Source of the DNA: an uncultured Collinsella sp.
Lineage (GTDB): Bacteria > Actinomycetota > Coriobacteriia > Coriobacteriales > Coriobacteriaceae
DNA: 64,000 bases
Direction of reading: 5' to 3'
Assembly: GCA_958445065.1 (NCBI GenBank)
Contig: CAUCQW010000010.1
Location: 19,528-83,527, forward strand
A model generated the notes under the pieces. It saw only the letters and a list, made by a program, of their open reading frames with translations, made no database searches and was not told the DNA's origin. Each line of letters opens with the position of its first letter. Position 1 is the first letter of the stretch. Positions 46,095 through 55,200 of this stretch are shown one piece after another. A program made the translations under genes and the position numbers.

Positions 46095-47150
46095 TCATCC
46101 TCCGATTTGGGACATAAATCGTTGCGTGCCCTCAATTATCGCGTGTTCCTGCGGTTTGTGGGCCACGGCATCGCGCCAAATCGAAAGTACCTGCATATCA
46201 TCACCACGGCGCAGCGCCTCACGCACCGAATACTCGGCATCGCTGAACAGGCACGGACGCACGTTGCCGTCTGCCGTCAGGCGCAGACGGTTGCAGTTCG
46301 CGCAAAAATGATTGGACATAGCACTGATAAAGCCCACCGTACCCGCCGCGCCCGGAAAGCGCCAGTAGCGCGCGGGGCCCGCGCCGGCAGGAGCGTCGTT
46401 GATGTCGAGCGGTTCAAGCTCGCCCAGTCCCGCCGCGGTGGCCCCGGCATTGATGCGCGCCCGCAGCTCGTCACTCGGCACGGTATCGCTCGCGTCCCAC
46501 AGCTCGGGATTGAGCGCGGGCGCATGCGGGTCCACAGCGCAATGCGAGCTGGTGCGCTCGTCGCCGATGGGCATGTATTCGATAAAGCGCAGGTGGATAG
46601 GGCGGTCGAGCGTGAGCCGCGCGAGGGCCGCCACATCCTGGTTGAGCCGGCGCACCACAACGCAGTTGACCTTAACGGGCTCAAAGCCCCAAGCCAGCGC
46701 CGCGTCGATGCCAGCCATGGTCTGCTCGAGCCGACCCAAGCGCGTGATCTTTCCAAAGAGCGTAGGGTCGAGCGTATCGAGCGAGATGTTGACGCGGTTA
46801 AGCCCGGCGTCTTTGAGCTGCGGCGCCAGCTTGGGCAGCAGGGCGCCGTTGGTGGTGAGCGAAATGTCCTCGATCTGCGGAATCGCGCGGATATCACGAA
46901 TGAGCGGAATAATACGGCGGCTGACCAGCGGCTCGCCGCCCGTCAGACGCACGCGGCGAATGCCCTCCCCCGCCACCAAGCGCACAAAGCGGGCGATTTC
47001 CTCAGCGCTGAGCAGCTCGTCGTGCGCGCGGGGCGCCACGCCATCGGCCGGCATGCAATAGATGCAGCGGAAATTGCACTTGTCGGTAACGGCAATGCGC
47101 AGGTAGTTGATATCGCGGCCAAAACCGTCATGTTGCACGTACCCGTCCAC
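46095..47150 (-). CDS. moaA: GTP 3',8-cyclase (radical SAM)
   Basis: 351 residues. The N-terminal radical-SAM cluster is CNFRCIYC, the GGEPL motif follows, and the C-terminal second cluster is CANCNRLRLTADGNVRPC. The chain ends in GG, as active MoaA does. It converts GTP to 3',8-cyclo-7,8-dihydro-GTP. Start is GTG 47150, preceded by GGAGGG. Operon with the moaC-mobB fusion. Confidence 0.95.
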   Translation of the reverse strand: MDGYVQHDGFGRDINYLRIAVTDKCNFRCIYCMPADGVAPRAHDELLSAEEIARFVRLVAGEGIRRVRLTGGEPLVSRRIIPLIRDIRAIPQIEDISLTTNGALLPKLAPQLKDAGLNRVNISLDTLDPTLFGKITRLGRLEQTMAGIDAALAWGFEPVKVNCVVVRRLNQDVAALARLTLDRPIHLRFIEYMPIGDERTSSHCAVDPHAPALNPELWDASDTVPSDELRARINAGATAAGLGELEPLDINDAPAGAGPARYWRFPGAAGTVGFISAMSNHFCANCNRLRLTADGNVRPCLFSDAEYSVREALRRGDDMQVLSIWRDAVAHKPQEHAIIEGTQRFMSQIGG

Positions 47151-47280
47151 GCAGCCCTCCCCTCACGCGGCGTTTTATTCTTCGGAAAACATAATACCTC
47201 ACGAGAGAATCATGCCGACACCCGTACGACAGGACAGGTCGCTTCGAGCAAAACGGACTTTCCAAGCCCATCCTCAGCAC

Positions 47281-47345
47281 AAACCATCACAACATTCGAT
47301 GCTTTTCCCGATTTTGGCAAAAAACGTCGAATGTTGTGATGGTTT
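47281..47345. repeat. Family A palindrome, copy A3
   Basis: AAACCATCACAACATTCGA pairs with TCGAATGTTGTGATGGTTT, 19-bp perfect arms. Its loop orientation matches A4 and is opposite to A1 and A2. Confidence 0.93.
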
Positions 47346-47383
47346 GCCTGCCCACGGCACCCCGCAGAAGGACCAAAGCGCCC

Positions 47384-48421
47384 CTAAAGGTTGCCGTCCC
47401 AGTGCCGAATCACGAATTCTCGCAGGTCGTTCTGACGTTTCTGGAATGTCTCGCTTCGGTCGCACTTAAGGCCCATAGCGAGCGCGATGGCGTTCATCGC
47501 CCGATGCAATTGCAGCTGATGGGCAAACTGAGTCCCGGTGAGAACGATCATCCTAAAGCCCAGCGCGCTCAGCACGGCCATACGCTCCGCATCCGACGCG
47601 CTGCGCTGTTTATCAAGATGGTCCGAGCCGTTGTATTCAATCCCTGTACCGCTTGCAGGCGCATATACATCGATCTCGAAATACCCGGCCTTTGCAAGAT
47701 ACTTGAACTCGTTGGGAACATTGACCCGATGGCTGAGCTCGATCTTGGCGTATCCCAGCCCGCCCTGGGAACGTTTTGCTACAACCATGATTGCGGTGGC
47801 CGTCTCCATGGGCGACCGCGCGCCATCGTGCACGCGCTTGAGCACGGCGGCCGCGCGTATAGCCCCCTGACGAGATCGGTTCTCATTGCAATAGGCAATC
47901 AAGTCGGCAACGGTATACCTCTGACCCATCTCGATATAATCGCCTGTCGACAGATGATTCAAATGGTATCGGGCGCAGATTTCGTAGCCATATTCCAGCT
48001 GCTCGGGCTCGCTCATCCACGAACCCGCTTGGACAAAGCACATGACCTCATCAACCACCAGAAGGCCCTCTGCCACCTCGATAAGATGACCTGGAGGTAC
48101 CGGCGCTCCAAACACGTGGCACCTGAATCCAGCCGGCGTCGAGCGCTCAAAATCGAAGTTGACGAGCGTGTCGATATGATCGAGCTCTTCTCGTGGAATA
48201 CCAAGCGAAACCAGATAGTCGGTAACGATCTCAACTGCCGTTGAAGCCCTCAGCCCCTTGGCATCGAGTCCCAATTTGGGCAGGCTCGCGGACGGCTCCG
48301 CCTCGTTAGCAAGCGAGTCCTCATCGTATAGGCTGCTTGCTCGCGAGAGCGGCTCGGACGGGCGCGCCACGTTGTGGTACAGCCAGGCAGTCTTATGGGA
48401 CAGGACGATCGGCAGGTCCAT
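47384..48421 (-). CDS. Unknown protein with endonuclease-like (DUF559/Vsr-type) C-terminal region
   Basis: 345 residues, not recognised as a named family. The C-terminal third has YFEIDVYAPASGTGIEYNG followed by SDH and LSALGFRMIVLTGTQ. This pattern (D...xE-N-G...H, then a hydrophobic strand) is like DUF559/Vsr-type PD-(D/E)xK nucleases. The N-terminal two thirds resemble AbiEi-like, Coriobacteria-specific proteins of unknown role. GGAGGG precedes the start. It is bracketed by family A repeats 38 and 101 bp away in the same orientation. Confidence 0.6.
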   Translation of the reverse strand: MDLPIVLSHKTAWLYHNVARPSEPLSRASSLYDEDSLANEAEPSASLPKLGLDAKGLRASTAVEIVTDYLVSLGIPREELDHIDTLVNFDFERSTPAGFRCHVFGAPVPPGHLIEVAEGLLVVDEVMCFVQAGSWMSEPEQLEYGYEICARYHLNHLSTGDYIEMGQRYTVADLIAYCNENRSRQGAIRAAAVLKRVHDGARSPMETATAIMVVAKRSQGGLGYAKIELSHRVNVPNEFKYLAKAGYFEIDVYAPASGTGIEYNGSDHLDKQRSASDAERMAVLSALGFRMIVLTGTQFAHQLQLHRAMNAIALAMGLKCDRSETFQKRQNDLREFVIRHWDGNL

Positions 48422-48522
48422 GAGCCCTCCAATGGAGTCGGATAACCAACCTTATTCCCCGGCCCACGGGTCCGCACACCTTCGTGCGCAAGAAAGCGAT
48501 TCCACCCGGTCGAGTGGCAGAA

Positions 48523-48587
48523 AAACCATCACAACATTCGATGCTTTTCCCGTTTTTGGCGAAAAGTGTCGAATGTTGTGATGGTTT
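48523..48587. repeat. Family A palindrome, copy A4
   Basis: AAACCATCACAACATTCGA/TCGAATGTTGTGATGGTTT with 19-bp perfect arms. The loop ATGCTTTTCCCG is shared with A3, so the two copies are direct repeats flanking the endonuclease-like gene. Confidence 0.93.
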
Positions 48588-48636
48588 GAGTCGAGGTGAG
48601 GAGCACGGAGGGGTCAAAGCATCGTGCTCGAACGGG

Positions 48637-50535
48637 TTAATCCAACTCTTTTAAGCCATGCGCCAGCTGCCAGTACTCGCCGTGCTGGGCGAGCAGCTCT
48701 TCGTGCGTGCCGCGCTCGATGATGCGGCCGTGTTCGAGGACCATGATGGCGTCGGCGTCGCGGACGGTGGACAGGCGGTGCGCGATCATAAACGTGGTGC
48801 GACCGCGCATGATGCGGTCCATACCGCGCTCGATGAGCTTTTCGGTACGCGTGTCAATGGAGCTCGTGGCCTCGTCCAGGATGAGCACCGGCGGATCGGC
48901 AACGGCCACGCGCGCGATGGCGAGCAGCTGACGCTGGCCCTGCGACAGGTTGGCGCCATCGGCCGTGACCGGTGTGTCGTACCCTCTAGGCAGGCGGCGG
49001 ATAAACGAGTCGGCGCAGGCGGCCTCGGCAGCGGCGCGCACTTCCTCGTCGGTCGCGTCGAGCTTGCCAAAGCGGATGTTCTGCGCAATGGTGCCGCTAA
49101 ACAGGTGCGTGTCCTGCAGCACAATGCCGAGCGACCCGCGCAGGCTGGCCTTGGCAATGTGCTTGACGTCGATGCCGTCGTACGTGATCTCGCCGTCATC
49201 GACCTCGTAGAAGCGGTTGATGAGGTTGGTAATGGTCGTCTTGCCGGCGCCCGTGGAGCCCACAAACGCAATCTTTTGCCCCGGCTTGGCAAACAGGTTG
49301 AGGTCCGTGAGCACGCGGGCGCCCGGCACGTAGGAAAAGTCCACGGCATGGAAGCGCACGTCGCCGGCAAGCGGGACCAAGCCGCACGTGAGCTCGGTGC
49401 CGTCGGCGGCCACCGCGCGGCCCGACTCATCAACGGCTGCCACGTCATGCAGGTGCCCGTAGACGCCCACGCCCTGGCCCTCGGGAATTTTCCACGCCCA
49501 TGCGGCATCGCCCGTCTGCACCAGCTCCACGCAGCCCTCGTCCACCTCGGGCTCAAGGTCCATAGCCGCAAACAGGCGCTCGGCACCGGCCAACGCGTTG
49601 AGCAAGAAGTTGCCGAGCTGCGTAAACTGGTTGATGGGCATGGCGGCCTGGCGCACAAAGACCAGGTAGCTTGCAAGCGCGCCCACGTCGGAGAGTCCCT
49701 TGATGCAGAGCATGCCGCCCGCCACGGCGACGATGGCATAATTGACGTAGCCAATCACGACGGTCATGGGCACCATGGAGTTGGCATAGCTCACGGCGGC
49801 GGTGCCGGTGCGGCGAAGCTCGTCGTTGCGGCAGGTGAAGCCGGCAACATTCGCCGCCTCGCGGTTAAAGACCTTGATGACCTTTTGGCCCGAGACCATC
49901 TCTTCGATATATCCGTCCAGGTCGCCAAGCGATGCCTGCTGGGCGGCAAAGAAGCGCTTAGAGCGCGCGCCCGAGTAGCGCGCATACAGCACAATGGCCG
50001 CATCGCACACGAGTGTGATAATCGTGAGCTGCCAGTTAAGGATGATGAGCATGGCCGTGGTGCCCACAACCTGAATGGCGGCCTGAATCACGTTGGCAAA
50101 GCTGTTGTTAAGCGCCTCGGAGACGGTGTCGACGTCGTTGGTGAAAAAGCTCATGATGTCGCCCGAGCGCGTGCTGTCAAAATAACTGAGCGGCAGCGTC
50201 TGGATGTGCGCGAACAGGTCGCGGCGAATATCGGACACCACGTGTTGGGCCGCGCGCACCATAATCTGCGAGTAGCCCAGGGCCGAGAGCACGCCCGCAG
50301 CGTAGATGATCGCCGTCAGGATGACCTGCTTGGCAAGCAGTTCCTCCCCGCCCGTGGCCAAACCGTTAACGATGGGGCGCACCATGTAGGTGCCGGCGAG
50401 GCTCGCGATGGCGGCAACGGAGGCGAGCACGCCCACCGCGAGCAACGAGAACTTGGCATGCCCCATGTAGGAGAGCAAGCGACGCACAGTGCGCTTGAGG
50501 TCGGCCGGGCGTGCTTGGGCTGCGGTCTTAGGCAT
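48637..50535 (-). CDS. Heterodimeric ABC exporter, catalytically complete subunit
   Basis: 632 residues from ATG 50535 (GGGGGTGA upstream). Transmembrane domain (about 20-335), ATPase from about 420: GSTGAGKTT, LSQGQRQL signature, LILDEATSSID with catalytic Glu and IAHRLS. About 60 extra residues (VDEGCVELVQTGDAAWAW...) lie between the domains. With the upstream subunit it resembles TM287/288-type multidrug exporters. It overlaps the upstream gene by 8 bases. Confidence 0.88.
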   Translation of the reverse strand: MPKTAAQARPADLKRTVRRLLSYMGHAKFSLLAVGVLASVAAIASLAGTYMVRPIVNGLATGGEELLAKQVILTAIIYAAGVLSALGYSQIMVRAAQHVVSDIRRDLFAHIQTLPLSYFDSTRSGDIMSFFTNDVDTVSEALNNSFANVIQAAIQVVGTTAMLIILNWQLTIITLVCDAAIVLYARYSGARSKRFFAAQQASLGDLDGYIEEMVSGQKVIKVFNREAANVAGFTCRNDELRRTGTAAVSYANSMVPMTVVIGYVNYAIVAVAGGMLCIKGLSDVGALASYLVFVRQAAMPINQFTQLGNFLLNALAGAERLFAAMDLEPEVDEGCVELVQTGDAAWAWKIPEGQGVGVYGHLHDVAAVDESGRAVAADGTELTCGLVPLAGDVRFHAVDFSYVPGARVLTDLNLFAKPGQKIAFVGSTGAGKTTITNLINRFYEVDDGEITYDGIDVKHIAKASLRGSLGIVLQDTHLFSGTIAQNIRFGKLDATDEEVRAAAEAACADSFIRRLPRGYDTPVTADGANLSQGQRQLLAIARVAVADPPVLILDEATSSIDTRTEKLIERGMDRIMRGRTTFMIAHRLSTVRDADAIMVLEHGRIIERGTHEELLAQHGEYWQLAHGLKELD

Positions 50536-52357
50536 GGCGCTCACCCCCTTCCAAGGGCGATCCGCATGCGACGGAGGAAAATGGATCATTCGCGCAACCA
50601 TCGTCGCTGCCGTCGCCGGCGTCCGCGTTCCTCGCAAACTCCATCTGCGAGGCGTAAATCTCCTGGTATATGTTGTCGCCCGCCAGCAGTTCCTCGTGCG
50701 TGCCCACGCCGTGGACACGACCGTCGTCCAGCACCACAATGCGATCGGCATCCATGACGCTCGCGATGCGCTGGGCGATGATGAGCACGGTCGCATCGGG
50801 AATCCGAGCGATGTGCTCGCGAATCTTAGCGTCGGTCGCCATATCGACCGCGCTGGTGGAGTCATCAAAAATGAGCACGCGCGGATGCTTGAGCAGCGTG
50901 CGCGCGATGCACAGGCGTTGCTTCTGGCCACCCGAGACACCGGCGCCGCCTTGGCCCAACTCGCCGTCCAGCCCGCCGATGCGATCAAGGAACTCGTCCA
51001 CGCACGCCGCGCGGCAAGCCGCGAGGAGCTCATCGTCCGACGCCTGCGGATTGCCCCACTGCAGGTTCTCGCGCACGGTACCCGTAAACAGCACATTCTT
51101 TTGCAGCACAATGCCCACAGCGTCGCGCAAGGCGGCGAGGTCGTAGTCGCGCACGTCGCGTCCGCCCACAAGCACGGCGCCTTCGGTGGCGTCGTACAGG
51201 CGCGCAATCAGCTGCACAAGCGAGCTCTTGCCCGAGCCCGTGCCGCCGAGGATGCCCACCGTCGAGCCGCTCTCGATGCGAAGGTCGATATGCTGGAGCA
51301 CATCCTCGGCTGCATCCGCGCGGTATTTAAAGGAAACGTCGCGAAACTCGATACTGCCGTCCGCTGGCGCCGCAATCGCGAGGTCTCCCGCGGGGTTGGC
51401 GATAAAGGGTTCCTCATCGAGCACCTCGGCGATACGGCCCACACTCGTAAGAGCGCGCGTGAGCAGCAAAAACACGTTGGAAATCATCATGAGCGAATTC
51501 ATGATCAGCAGCACGTAGCTCATAAAGCCCGTGAGCGAGCCCACGCCCAGCTTGCCGGCGAGAATCATGCGGCCGCCAATCCACAGGATAGAGAGCGCAG
51601 CCACGTACATCGACAGCTGAAACACCGGCAGGTTGAGCACCGCGCTGCCAAAGGTCTTTGTCGCAGTGCCGGCGAGCTCGGTATTGACGGTGTCGAACTT
51701 GGCCTCCTCGTGCTCGGCACGCACATACGCCTTGACGGCACGCACGGCGGTGAGGTCTTCCTGTGCCACGCCGTTGAGGTGGTCCATCGAGGTCTGGAGT
51801 TGGCGGTAGAGCGGACTGACGCGATAGGTGATGGCGCCCAGTACGATTGCCAGCACGGGCAAGATGATCGCAAAGACGGTGGCGAGCGGGCGCGACAGCA
51901 TCAGCGCGTAGATAAGGCCGACGATAAGCGTCACCGGGCCGCGCACCATAGGGCGAAAGCCGTTGCCCACAGCATTTTGGATAACGGTGATGTCCGTGGT
52001 CATGCGGGTGACGAGCGAGCTGGCGTCGTAGTTGTCCAGGTTACCAAAAGCGAGCGTCTGAATCTTTTTGTACTCGGCCTCGCGCAGGTTAGCGCCTAGG
52101 CCCGAGGCAACGCGGGCGGACGTGCAGGCATAACCCAAGCCCAGTACCAGCGAAAGCGCAGCGCACACCAGCATGTACGCGCCCTGCAGCAGCATGTAGT
52201 TGATATCACCCGCAGGCACGCCCACATCGATGATGTTGGCCATGATGACCGGGATAAACAGCTCGAGCACCGTCTCGACCGACACAAAGAACACGCCGAG
52301 GATGGCATCGCGACGGTATGCCCCTAGATAGGAAAACAGTATTTTGAGATTGCGCAC
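50528..52357 (-). CDS. Heterodimeric ABC exporter, degenerate-site subunit
   Basis: 609 residues starting at GTG 52357 (MRNLKILFSYLG). Membrane domain, then ATPase with GGTGSGKSS, VSGGQKQR and LIFDDSTSAVD, where the Walker B catalytic Glu is replaced by Asp. The same replacement marks TM287 and BmrC, the partner carrying the degenerate ATP site. The switch position reads AQRIAS (Gln for His), also typical of that side. Drug or lipid export is likely. A Ser/Asp/Gly-rich tail ends the protein. Confidence 0.88.
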   Translation of the reverse strand: MRNLKILFSYLGAYRRDAILGVFFVSVETVLELFIPVIMANIIDVGVPAGDINYMLLQGAYMLVCAALSLVLGLGYACTSARVASGLGANLREAEYKKIQTLAFGNLDNYDASSLVTRMTTDITVIQNAVGNGFRPMVRGPVTLIVGLIYALMLSRPLATVFAIILPVLAIVLGAITYRVSPLYRQLQTSMDHLNGVAQEDLTAVRAVKAYVRAEHEEAKFDTVNTELAGTATKTFGSAVLNLPVFQLSMYVAALSILWIGGRMILAGKLGVGSLTGFMSYVLLIMNSLMMISNVFLLLTRALTSVGRIAEVLDEEPFIANPAGDLAIAAPADGSIEFRDVSFKYRADAAEDVLQHIDLRIESGSTVGILGGTGSGKSSLVQLIARLYDATEGAVLVGGRDVRDYDLAALRDAVGIVLQKNVLFTGTVRENLQWGNPQASDDELLAACRAACVDEFLDRIGGLDGELGQGGAGVSGGQKQRLCIARTLLKHPRVLIFDDSTSAVDMATDAKIREHIARIPDATVLIIAQRIASVMDADRIVVLDDGRVHGVGTHEELLAGDNIYQEIYASQMEFARNADAGDGSDDGCANDPFSSVACGSPLEGGERHA

Positions 52358-52544
52358 GCAGGTTCAACCCCCATCAAACGTTGTTCGCAAACGCACGTAT
52401 TATTGCGCGCCGAATAATGGTGTCAAGTATTCCGAAATCGTTTTCTGCAAGGTTAGCGCCGGCGGCGAGTTCTCGTGATGTGTGTCCATATTCACTCGGA
52501 ATAATGGTGCGCGAGACTTTTTCGCTCCGGCGTCAACACAAACC

Positions 52545-52576
52545 TTGACTCTACAATCGTTGTAGGGTTTTCACTA
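52545..52576 (+). promoter_or_regulatory. MerR-type promoter-operator of the MATE gene
   Basis: TTGACT (52545-52550) is followed after 19-20 bp by a weak -10 (TTCACT/TCACTA). The over-long spacer contains ACTCTACAA-TCG-TTGTAGGGT, a 21-bp dyad with one mismatched pair. This layout is typical of promoters activated by MerR-family proteins. No merR gene is in the window. Confidence 0.65.
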
Positions 52577-52615
52577 CACTGGTACGTAAACAAACCCAGC
52601 CAGAAAGCCCCGCCC

Positions 52616-53962
52616 ATGGAACACGACCTCACACGCGGCAATGTCCTTAAGACCATCGCGGTCTTTGCCCTGCCCTATATGCTCTCGTACTTTTTGCAGA
52701 TGCTCTACGGCATGGCCGACCTGTACATGATGGGGCAGTTTAGCGGCGCCGCCGGTATCACCGCCGTGGGCAATGGCGCGCAGACGCTCTATATCATTAC
52801 CGTGACGCTCGTGGGCCTGGCCATGGGAACGACGGTGATCGTCGGCCACGCCGTGGGCTCGCGCCGCTTCGACCGCGCCGAGACCGCCATCGGCAATACC
52901 ATCACGCTCTTTATGGGCGTCTCGGTGGTGCTGGCCGCTGTCCTGCTTGCATTGTGTCCGCAGATTGTGGCACTCATTGGCACGCCGGCCGAGGCGGTCG
53001 AAGGAACCGCCGCCTACCTGCGCATCTGCTTTGTCGGCATTCCGTTTATCGCCGCATACAACATCCTCTCGGCCATCTTTCGCGGGCTGGGCGATTCGCG
53101 CTCGCCCATGTACGTGATCGGCGTGGCATGCATCATCAACATCGCGCTCGACTTTCTATTTATCGGCCACATGGGACTCGGCCCCGTGGGTGCGGCGCTC
53201 GGCACGGTAACCGCCCAGACGGCAAGCGTTGCCCTCGCGCTCGTGTGGCTCAAGAGCCGTCGCACGAACATCCACGTTAAGCGTAGCGACCTGCGCCCCC
53301 AGCCCGAGGTGCTCGGCAGCATTCTTAAGATCGGCGTGCCCGTGGCCGTGCAGGACGGCTGCATCCAGGTGGCGTTTATGTTCATCACCGTCATTGCCAA
53401 CCACCGAGGGCTCGTCGACGCTGCCGCCGTGGGCCTGGCCGAAAAGATGATCAGCTTTTTGTTCATTGTGCCGAGTTCCATGGGCGCTACCGTCAGTGCA
53501 CTCACGGCGCAAAACGCCGGCGCGGGCAAGGGCGACCGTGCACGTCAGGTGCTCAAAGACGCCATGACGATCTCGGTGGTGTACGGCTGTCTGATCACGG
53601 TGCTGATGTGGCTAGTGGCGCCGGCGTTTATCGGCTTTTTTGCCAAGGACGCCGCGGTAGTCGCGGCCGGCACCGGCTATATGCGCAGCTATATTTTCGA
53701 CGCGATTTTTGCCGGCATCCACATTTGCTTTAGCGGCTTTTTCGCTGCGTATGGCAAGAGCTACATCGGCTTTGCGCACAACGTACTAGCCGTGGCGCTC
53801 ATTCGCGTGCCGGGCGCGTGGCTGCTGTCGAACGCCTATTCCGACACGCTGTTTCCCATGGGCATCGCCTCGCCGTGCGGATCGATTTTGTCGGCGGTCA
53901 TCTGTGTTGTCGCGTTTACCGTGCTCAACCGGCGCGGGGCTTTTGACAAGTTGGCAGCGTAG
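52616..53962 (+). CDS. MATE-family efflux transporter
   Basis: 448 residues, twelve predicted membrane helices in two related halves. It opens LTRGNVLKTIAVFALPYMLSYFL in the NorM/DinF style; later SSMGATVSALTAQNAGAGKGDRA is the typical second-half loop. MATE pumps export cationic drugs with Na+ or H+. It is the only + strand gene between 27.4 and 64 kb and is divergent from the ABC exporter. The MerR-like promoter upstream suggests drug-inducible control. Confidence 0.92.
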   Translation: MEHDLTRGNVLKTIAVFALPYMLSYFLQMLYGMADLYMMGQFSGAAGITAVGNGAQTLYIITVTLVGLAMGTTVIVGHAVGSRRFDRAETAIGNTITLFMGVSVVLAAVLLALCPQIVALIGTPAEAVEGTAAYLRICFVGIPFIAAYNILSAIFRGLGDSRSPMYVIGVACIINIALDFLFIGHMGLGPVGAALGTVTAQTASVALALVWLKSRRTNIHVKRSDLRPQPEVLGSILKIGVPVAVQDGCIQVAFMFITVIANHRGLVDAAAVGLAEKMISFLFIVPSSMGATVSALTAQNAGAGKGDRARQVLKDAMTISVVYGCLITVLMWLVAPAFIGFFAKDAAVVAAGTGYMRSYIFDAIFAGIHICFSGFFAAYGKSYIGFAHNVLAVALIRVPGAWLLSNAYSDTLFPMGIASPCGSILSAVICVVAFTVLNRRGAFDKLAA

Positions 53963-53973
53963 CGGGGCAACGT

Positions 53974-54060
53974 GAGATTGCCCTGATCGACGACATCATC
54001 AGCGACGATCCCACAACCTACGTGACGCAGATCACGGTGCCGGTTGCCCCGTCCAAATAA
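53974..54060 (+). pseudogene. 28-codon 3'-end remnant, copy 1
   Basis: The frame ...IALIDDIISDDPTTYVTQITVPVAPSK then TAA reads like the end of a longer protein but has no start. A related tail (SATYMTRIMLPATTPK, stop) lies at 55334-55393, so the toxin-antitoxin genes sit between two copies. Confidence 0.45.
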
Positions 54061-54102
54061 GAACTGCCCAGAAAACGTTCGGCTGAAAGCAGAATCTTGA
54101 CG

Positions 54103-54321
54103 TTATAGGCCATATTTTGCCTCAAGGTCATCGAGAGCCTCAAAGGCATCACGCGCCATGCCAGCAGTACGCTCCCGCTCGGCCACAGCTATACGAGCCA
54201 TCAGACGAGCCTTAGCCTGTTCCTGAACCATGAAGTCATAGTCTTCAGATCGAAGTACAACAAATTTGCTATAGCCGTTTTTTGTAACAGTCACTGGACC
54301 AGGAGCCTCCCAACAAGCTCG
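54103..54321 (-). pseudogene. 5'-truncated Phd/YefM-type antitoxin
   Basis: The C-terminal 70 or so residues (EAPGPVTVTKNGYSKFVVLRSEDYD shortened to VTVTKNGYSKFVVLRSEDYD, ending EALDDLEAKYGL) match Phd/YefM antitoxins. The DNA-binding N-terminus is absent; upstream the frame runs into the PIN gene. A GTG at 54294 with GGGAGG upstream might still give a 63-residue product. It probably derives from a second toxin-antitoxin pair. Confidence 0.6.
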
Positions 54322-54355
54322 CCAAACGCCGGGGACAATCCCCGATATGGCGGTT

Positions 54356-54778
54356 TTACTCCTCCGGAATCGGAAACGCACGGATGAACTCTGCAGGCGA
54401 GAAGGTCTTGATGGTCGAGCGCACAAAAGCGGCGCGGTCACGCGTGATGATAAAGTCCACGCCGGCACGCTCGGCCATCGCACGGATACAGCCGTCCTCA
54501 AAGTCCGGCTCATCGGAATAGGCGGAGGTAAAACAAGCTTCTTGGTCGAGAGGCTCTACCGAGTAGCTCTTAAGACAGTCGCGCACTACCTCGCGGGCGC
54601 GCGCCTCGTCTGTCTGTTTAGTGAGAATGTAGTACGCGTCCTTGAGAGAGCAGGCCGAAACAACACCCTCGATAAGTCCCACGTCAACGAGCCCCTTGAT
54701 CGTTTGCGCCGCTGCGTGCTCCAGCCGGCCCGGAAGCACGCAATCGAGCAGAAAGTTGGTATCAAGAAATGCCCTCAT
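54356..54778 (-). CDS. PIN-domain toxin
   Basis: 140 residues. FLDTNFLLD supplies the first acidic residue; DFEDGCIRAMAERAGVDFIITRD supplies the others, so the metal site looks complete. Predicted ribonuclease toxin. Its ATG overlaps the antitoxin stop (ATGA). Confidence 0.88.
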   Translation of the reverse strand: MRAFLDTNFLLDCVLPGRLEHAAAQTIKGLVDVGLIEGVVSACSLKDAYYILTKQTDEARAREVVRDCLKSYSVEPLDQEACFTSAYSDEPDFEDGCIRAMAERAGVDFIITRDRAAFVRSTIKTFSPAEFIRAFPIPEE

Positions 54779-55167
54779 AGGTAGCGCTCCCTCGCGACGC
54801 GCTTTTCATCTTCAACCGTCATCGTATCGAGCGGCGTTCCCTTTGGCATGTTAGCCACGATATCGAGATACTCCTGGTAGTCCTCATTCTCCGCGAGCAT
54901 CTCACGGATCTCCTTCCAGGTGATCTTGGGATGCCACATCGTACCCACGTCGCGCTTGGGCTTGTCCGTGCCGCACGCCGGCTTTGCGCCCCCACGCTCC
55001 TGAGCAGCGTCATATTCCACCGCAACGGGGCTTTCATAGTCGAGCGGCACGATCTTGAACAACGGCTTGCTCCGCTTGAAGACCACAACCTCCTCGCCAT
55101 CATTGGCAACCCTTTCGGCCACCTGCGTAAGGTTTTGGCGCAGTTCCGAAAACGCGACGGTAACCAT
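54775..55167 (-). CDS. Phd/YefM-type antitoxin
   Basis: 130 residues from ATG 55167 (AGAGGAGC upstream). The N-terminal VTVAFSELRQNLTQVAERV and VVFKRSKPLFKIVPL match the Phd/YefM DNA-binding fold. An acidic C-terminal half would wrap the PIN toxin. It overlaps the toxin by 4 bases. Confidence 0.82.
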   Translation of the reverse strand: MVTVAFSELRQNLTQVAERVANDGEEVVVFKRSKPLFKIVPLDYESPVAVEYDAAQERGGAKPACGTDKPKRDVGTMWHPKITWKEIREMLAENEDYQEYLDIVANMPKGTPLDTMTVEDEKRVARERYL

Positions 55168-55200
55168 AACTGCTCCTCTCAACATATATCTTTACTGCTA

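Noticed and set aside
50536..51208. 856-codon reading of the complete ABC subunit gene starting at 51207
   Set aside because: The upstream part is an out-of-frame shadow of the partner subunit; ATG 50535 has a good ribosome-binding site and begins the homology.
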